A stretch of DNA of 32,551 bases. It comes from JBFMDN01 sp040753915 (GTDB lineage: Bacteria > Desulfobacterota > Desulfomonilia > Desulfomonilales > Desulfomonilaceae). The translations under genes were made by a program, and so were the position numbers. Below, piece by piece: positions 30,814 through 32,551 of this stretch. Position 1 is the first letter of the stretch. Each line of letters begins with the position of its first letter. The stretch lies in contig JBFMDN010000064.1 of assembly GCA_040753915.1 (NCBI GenBank), positions 1 to 32,551 on the forward strand. Direction: 5' to 3'. Under the pieces are notes generated by a model. The model worked only from the letters and a program-made list of their open reading frames with translations, did not search any database and was not told where the DNA came from.

Positions 30814-31439
30814 TAGGCCAACCTCTCCTGAATTTTCGGAACGGCTTCCCTCAAGAGCACCACACGATCGAACCGGAGCAGGTCGTATACGTTCATGCCC
30901 TCAGTGGGCAGAACCTGAACGTGATACACATTTCGGGAAGACCTGCGCAGTGCTTCTTCCTCGTCGGCAACAATGAATAAGGTCTTCTCGTTCTCCAAGC
31001 CCATGGCTCTCAAGGTCTCGACAAACATCTTCGTCTTCGGGGCGGGGAGCTCTATCTTGTCCAGCACGGTCAGGCAGCTCGACTGAAGCTTGGAGCTCAG
31101 AACCGACTTCAGAGCAGCCTTTCTCATCTTCTTGGTGATGGACAGAGCGTACGATCTCGGATGGGGACCAAAGATCGTGCCTCCACCTGTCCAAATGGGA
31201 GAGCGGTTTGTGCCGGCTCTGGCCCTGCCCGTCCCCTTCTGACGCCAAGGCTTTTTGCCCCCTCCCCGGACCTGGCCGCGGGTCTTGGTCGCAGCGGTCC
31301 CCCTGCGCCGGTTGGCCAATTGCCAAACCACAACTTGGTGCACAAGGGTCTCACGGATCGTCCCGTTAAACACCGCGTCATCCAATTCGATAGTATCGAC
31401 CTTTTCGCCGTTCTGGTTGATCACGTCTACGGAAGCCAT
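30813..31439 (-). CDS. rplD: 50S ribosomal protein L4
   Basis: 208 residues. The tunnel loop reads GTAATKTRGQVRGGGKKPWR, then QKGTGRARAGTNRSPIWTGGG and FGPHPRSYALSITKKMRKAA. The C-terminus includes NVYDLLRFDRVVL. The ATG at 31439 shares a base with the rplC stop; AAGGA lies seven bases before it. In E. coli L4 represses its own operon; nothing here shows that directly. Confidence 0.97.
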   Translation of the reverse strand: MASVDVINQNGEKVDTIELDDAVFNGTIRETLVHQVVVWQLANRRRGTAATKTRGQVRGGGKKPWRQKGTGRARAGTNRSPIWTGGGTIFGPHPRSYALSITKKMRKAALKSVLSSKLQSSCLTVLDKIELPAPKTKMFVETLRAMGLENEKTLFIVADEEEALRRSSRNVYHVQVLPTEGMNVYDLLRFDRVVLLREAVPKIQERLA

Positions 31440-32044
31440 CACTTTTTCCTTATAAACACGATAGCGCCAGCAGGTCCTGGAATAGGTCCTTTGAGCAGAA
31501 CCACGTTCTCATCGGCTCTCACCTCGACCACTTCCACGCTGGGTGCGGTCACCTGAACGCCTCCCAACCGGCCCGGCAGTCGTTTGCCTTTAAACACCCG
31601 TGACGGCCAAGCACACTGACCGACCGATCCGGGAATCCTGTGAGACCGTGAGCCGTGGGTTTCCCTACCGCCGCCAAAGTTCCACCGCTTGATTACGCCG
31701 GCGAAGCCCTTCCCCTTGCTCGTTCCCGTTACCTTAACCACCTCACCTGGAGCAAAGATGTCAGCTCGTATCTCCTGACCGACCTCCAGGCCGTCCGGAT
31801 CCTCCACGGGGAATTCCCGGAGCACGCGAAACGGCTGCGTCCCGGCTTTCTTGAACTGGCCCATCAGCGGTTTGTTGACACGATTCTCCTTTGCCGGCCC
31901 GAATCCGAGTTGGACTTTCGATCCAGGCCTCTTGCCAATGACCGTGCAGGGCCCAGCCTCCACGACAGTGACTCCCATGGCGCGCCCCGACTCGTCAAAA
32001 ATTTGCGCCATTCCGATCTTTTTCCCGATCATTCCGAGGACCAT
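31439..32044 (-). CDS. rplC: 50S ribosomal protein L3
   Basis: 201 residues. MVLGMIGKKIGMAQIFDESG starts it; KVQLGFGPAKENRVNKP, VTGTSKGKGFAGVIKRWNFG and GQCAWPSRVFKGKRLPGRLG are the conserved blocks, the last reaching the peptidyl-transferase centre. The gap to rpsJ is 31 bases. Confidence 0.98.
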   Translation of the reverse strand: MVLGMIGKKIGMAQIFDESGRAMGVTVVEAGPCTVIGKRPGSKVQLGFGPAKENRVNKPLMGQFKKAGTQPFRVLREFPVEDPDGLEVGQEIRADIFAPGEVVKVTGTSKGKGFAGVIKRWNFGGGRETHGSRSHRIPGSVGQCAWPSRVFKGKRLPGRLGGVQVTAPSVEVVEVRADENVVLLKGPIPGPAGAIVFIRKK

Positions 32045-32075
32045 ATCCGGCTCCTACTCCTTGTTTGTCCACCCA

Positions 32076-32390
32076 TCAAGCCTTGATCTCCACGTCGACT
32101 CCCGGTGATAAGTCCAGTTTCATCAGGGCATCGAGCGTTTGCTGCGTCGGCTCGAGAATGTCAAGCAGCCGCTTGTGAACGCGTATCTCGAATTGTTCCC
32201 GGGACTTCTTATCAATGTGCGGAGAACGGAGCACCGTGTACTTTTGGATTCTCGTGGGAAGAGGTATCGGCCCCGCCACCTTGGCACCCGTACGCCACGC
32301 TGTGTCTACGATCTCGGCCGCAGATTGGTCGAGCAACTTGTGATCATAGGCCTTTAACCTGATCCGGATCTTCAGTGCTTGCATATCCAT
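32076..32390 (-). CDS. rpsJ: 30S ribosomal protein S10
   Basis: 104 residues. KIRIRLKAYDHKLLDQSAAE and PLPTRIQKYTVLRSPHIDKK are the family signature. AGAGG lies eight bases before the ATG at 32390; a second ATG two codons on is possible and would give the usual 102 residues. S10 opens this ribosomal cluster and also works in antitermination with NusB elsewhere. It lies 33 bases after tuf. Confidence 0.97.
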   Translation of the reverse strand: MDMQALKIRIRLKAYDHKLLDQSAAEIVDTAWRTGAKVAGPIPLPTRIQKYTVLRSPHIDKKSREQFEIRVHKRLLDILEPTQQTLDALMKLDLSPGVDVEIKA

Positions 32391-32423
32391 GCCAAAAACC
32401 TCTCGGAGAAAAGCCTGCAGCGG

Positions 32424-32551
32424 CTACTCGATGATCTCTGAGACGACCCCTGCGCCCACGGTGCGGCCACCTTCACGGATCGCGAATCGGAGCTCCTTTT
32501 CCATGGCTATCGGGGTTATCAGGTGCGCCTCCAGCGATACGTTATCCCCGG
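32424..32551 (-). CDS. tuf: Elongation factor Tu, C-terminal fragment
   Basis: The last 41 codons of EF-Tu; the rest lies beyond the window. The visible end reads GDNVSLEAHLITPIAMEKEL, then RFAIREGGRTVGAGVVSEII and E before a TAG stop. This is the domain 3 terminus. The tuf-rpsJ order is the common str-S10 junction. Confidence 0.95.
   Translation of the reverse strand, partial: GDNVSLEAHLITPIAMEKELRFAIREGGRTVGAGVVSEIIE

Noticed and set aside
1..32551. tRNA, rRNA, CRISPR array, toxin-antitoxin pair or intact insertion sequence
   Set aside because: I looked for them by eye and saw none; repeats here have no transposase gene, and no defence-type gene pair was recognised.

Overview
The window suggests an anaerobic or syntrophic-type member of the Desulfobacterota (old Deltaproteobacteria), possibly a Desulfomonile relative. 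This rests on moderate-to-high GC, type IV pilus genes of the pilMNOP kind, a CaiB-type CoA transferase with a FadR-type regulator, REP-like repeats, and a ribosomal operon that includes adk. The genus is inference only; no rRNA gene is present to fix it.

The window falls into two parts. Positions 1 to about 13,100 are a loosely packed accessory region. In order it holds an alpha/beta hydrolase with a cysteine nucleophile, a beta-carbonic anhydrase, a repeat-rich gap, a tandem helix-turn-helix protein, an Fsr-like MFS transporter, a GntR/FadR-type regulator divergent from a CaiB/BaiF CoA transferase, a large zinc-ribbon/TPR/DUF2314-like protein, a second repeat-rich gap, an asparagine synthetase, a DUF2156-like protein, a third repeat, and a 58-residue conserved-looking protein. 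Several genes here have good sigma-70-like promoters of their own. The two large gaps carry diverged copies of one roughly 165-bp element in opposite orientation. A 90-bp repeat has copies near 2.2 and 12.7 kb, and a palindromic hairpin occurs three times.

Positions 13,138 to 32,551 are almost continuous minus-strand housekeeping genes. Read in transcription order (right to left) they are the 3' end of tuf, then the full S10-spc-alpha ribosomal cluster: rpsJ-rplC-rplD-rplW-rplB-rpsS-rplV-rpsC-rplP-rpmC-rpsQ-rplN-rplX-rplE-rpsN-rpsH-rplF-rplR-rpsE-rpmD-rplO-secY-adk-rpmJ-rpsM-rpsK-rpsD-rpoA-rplQ. A lone EcfA-like ABC ATPase, an FtsB/DivIC-like protein and pilM-pilN-pilO-pilP follow. infA and map, which often lie between adk and rpmJ, are absent, and pilQ does not follow pilP. 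The last two units have their own promoters (TTGAGA-N17-TATAGA and TTGACA-N17-TATGCT).

I do not see a clear new multi-gene system. The items most worth a second look are the inverted repeat pair with an open frame in both copies, FadR-like operator palindromes lying on the regulator's own promoter, the EcfA-like ATPase with altered Q- and H-loops, the structured rplV-rpsC spacer ahead of a TTG start, the zinc-ribbon/TPR/DUF2314-like protein, and the small unannotated-looking protein at 12,944.
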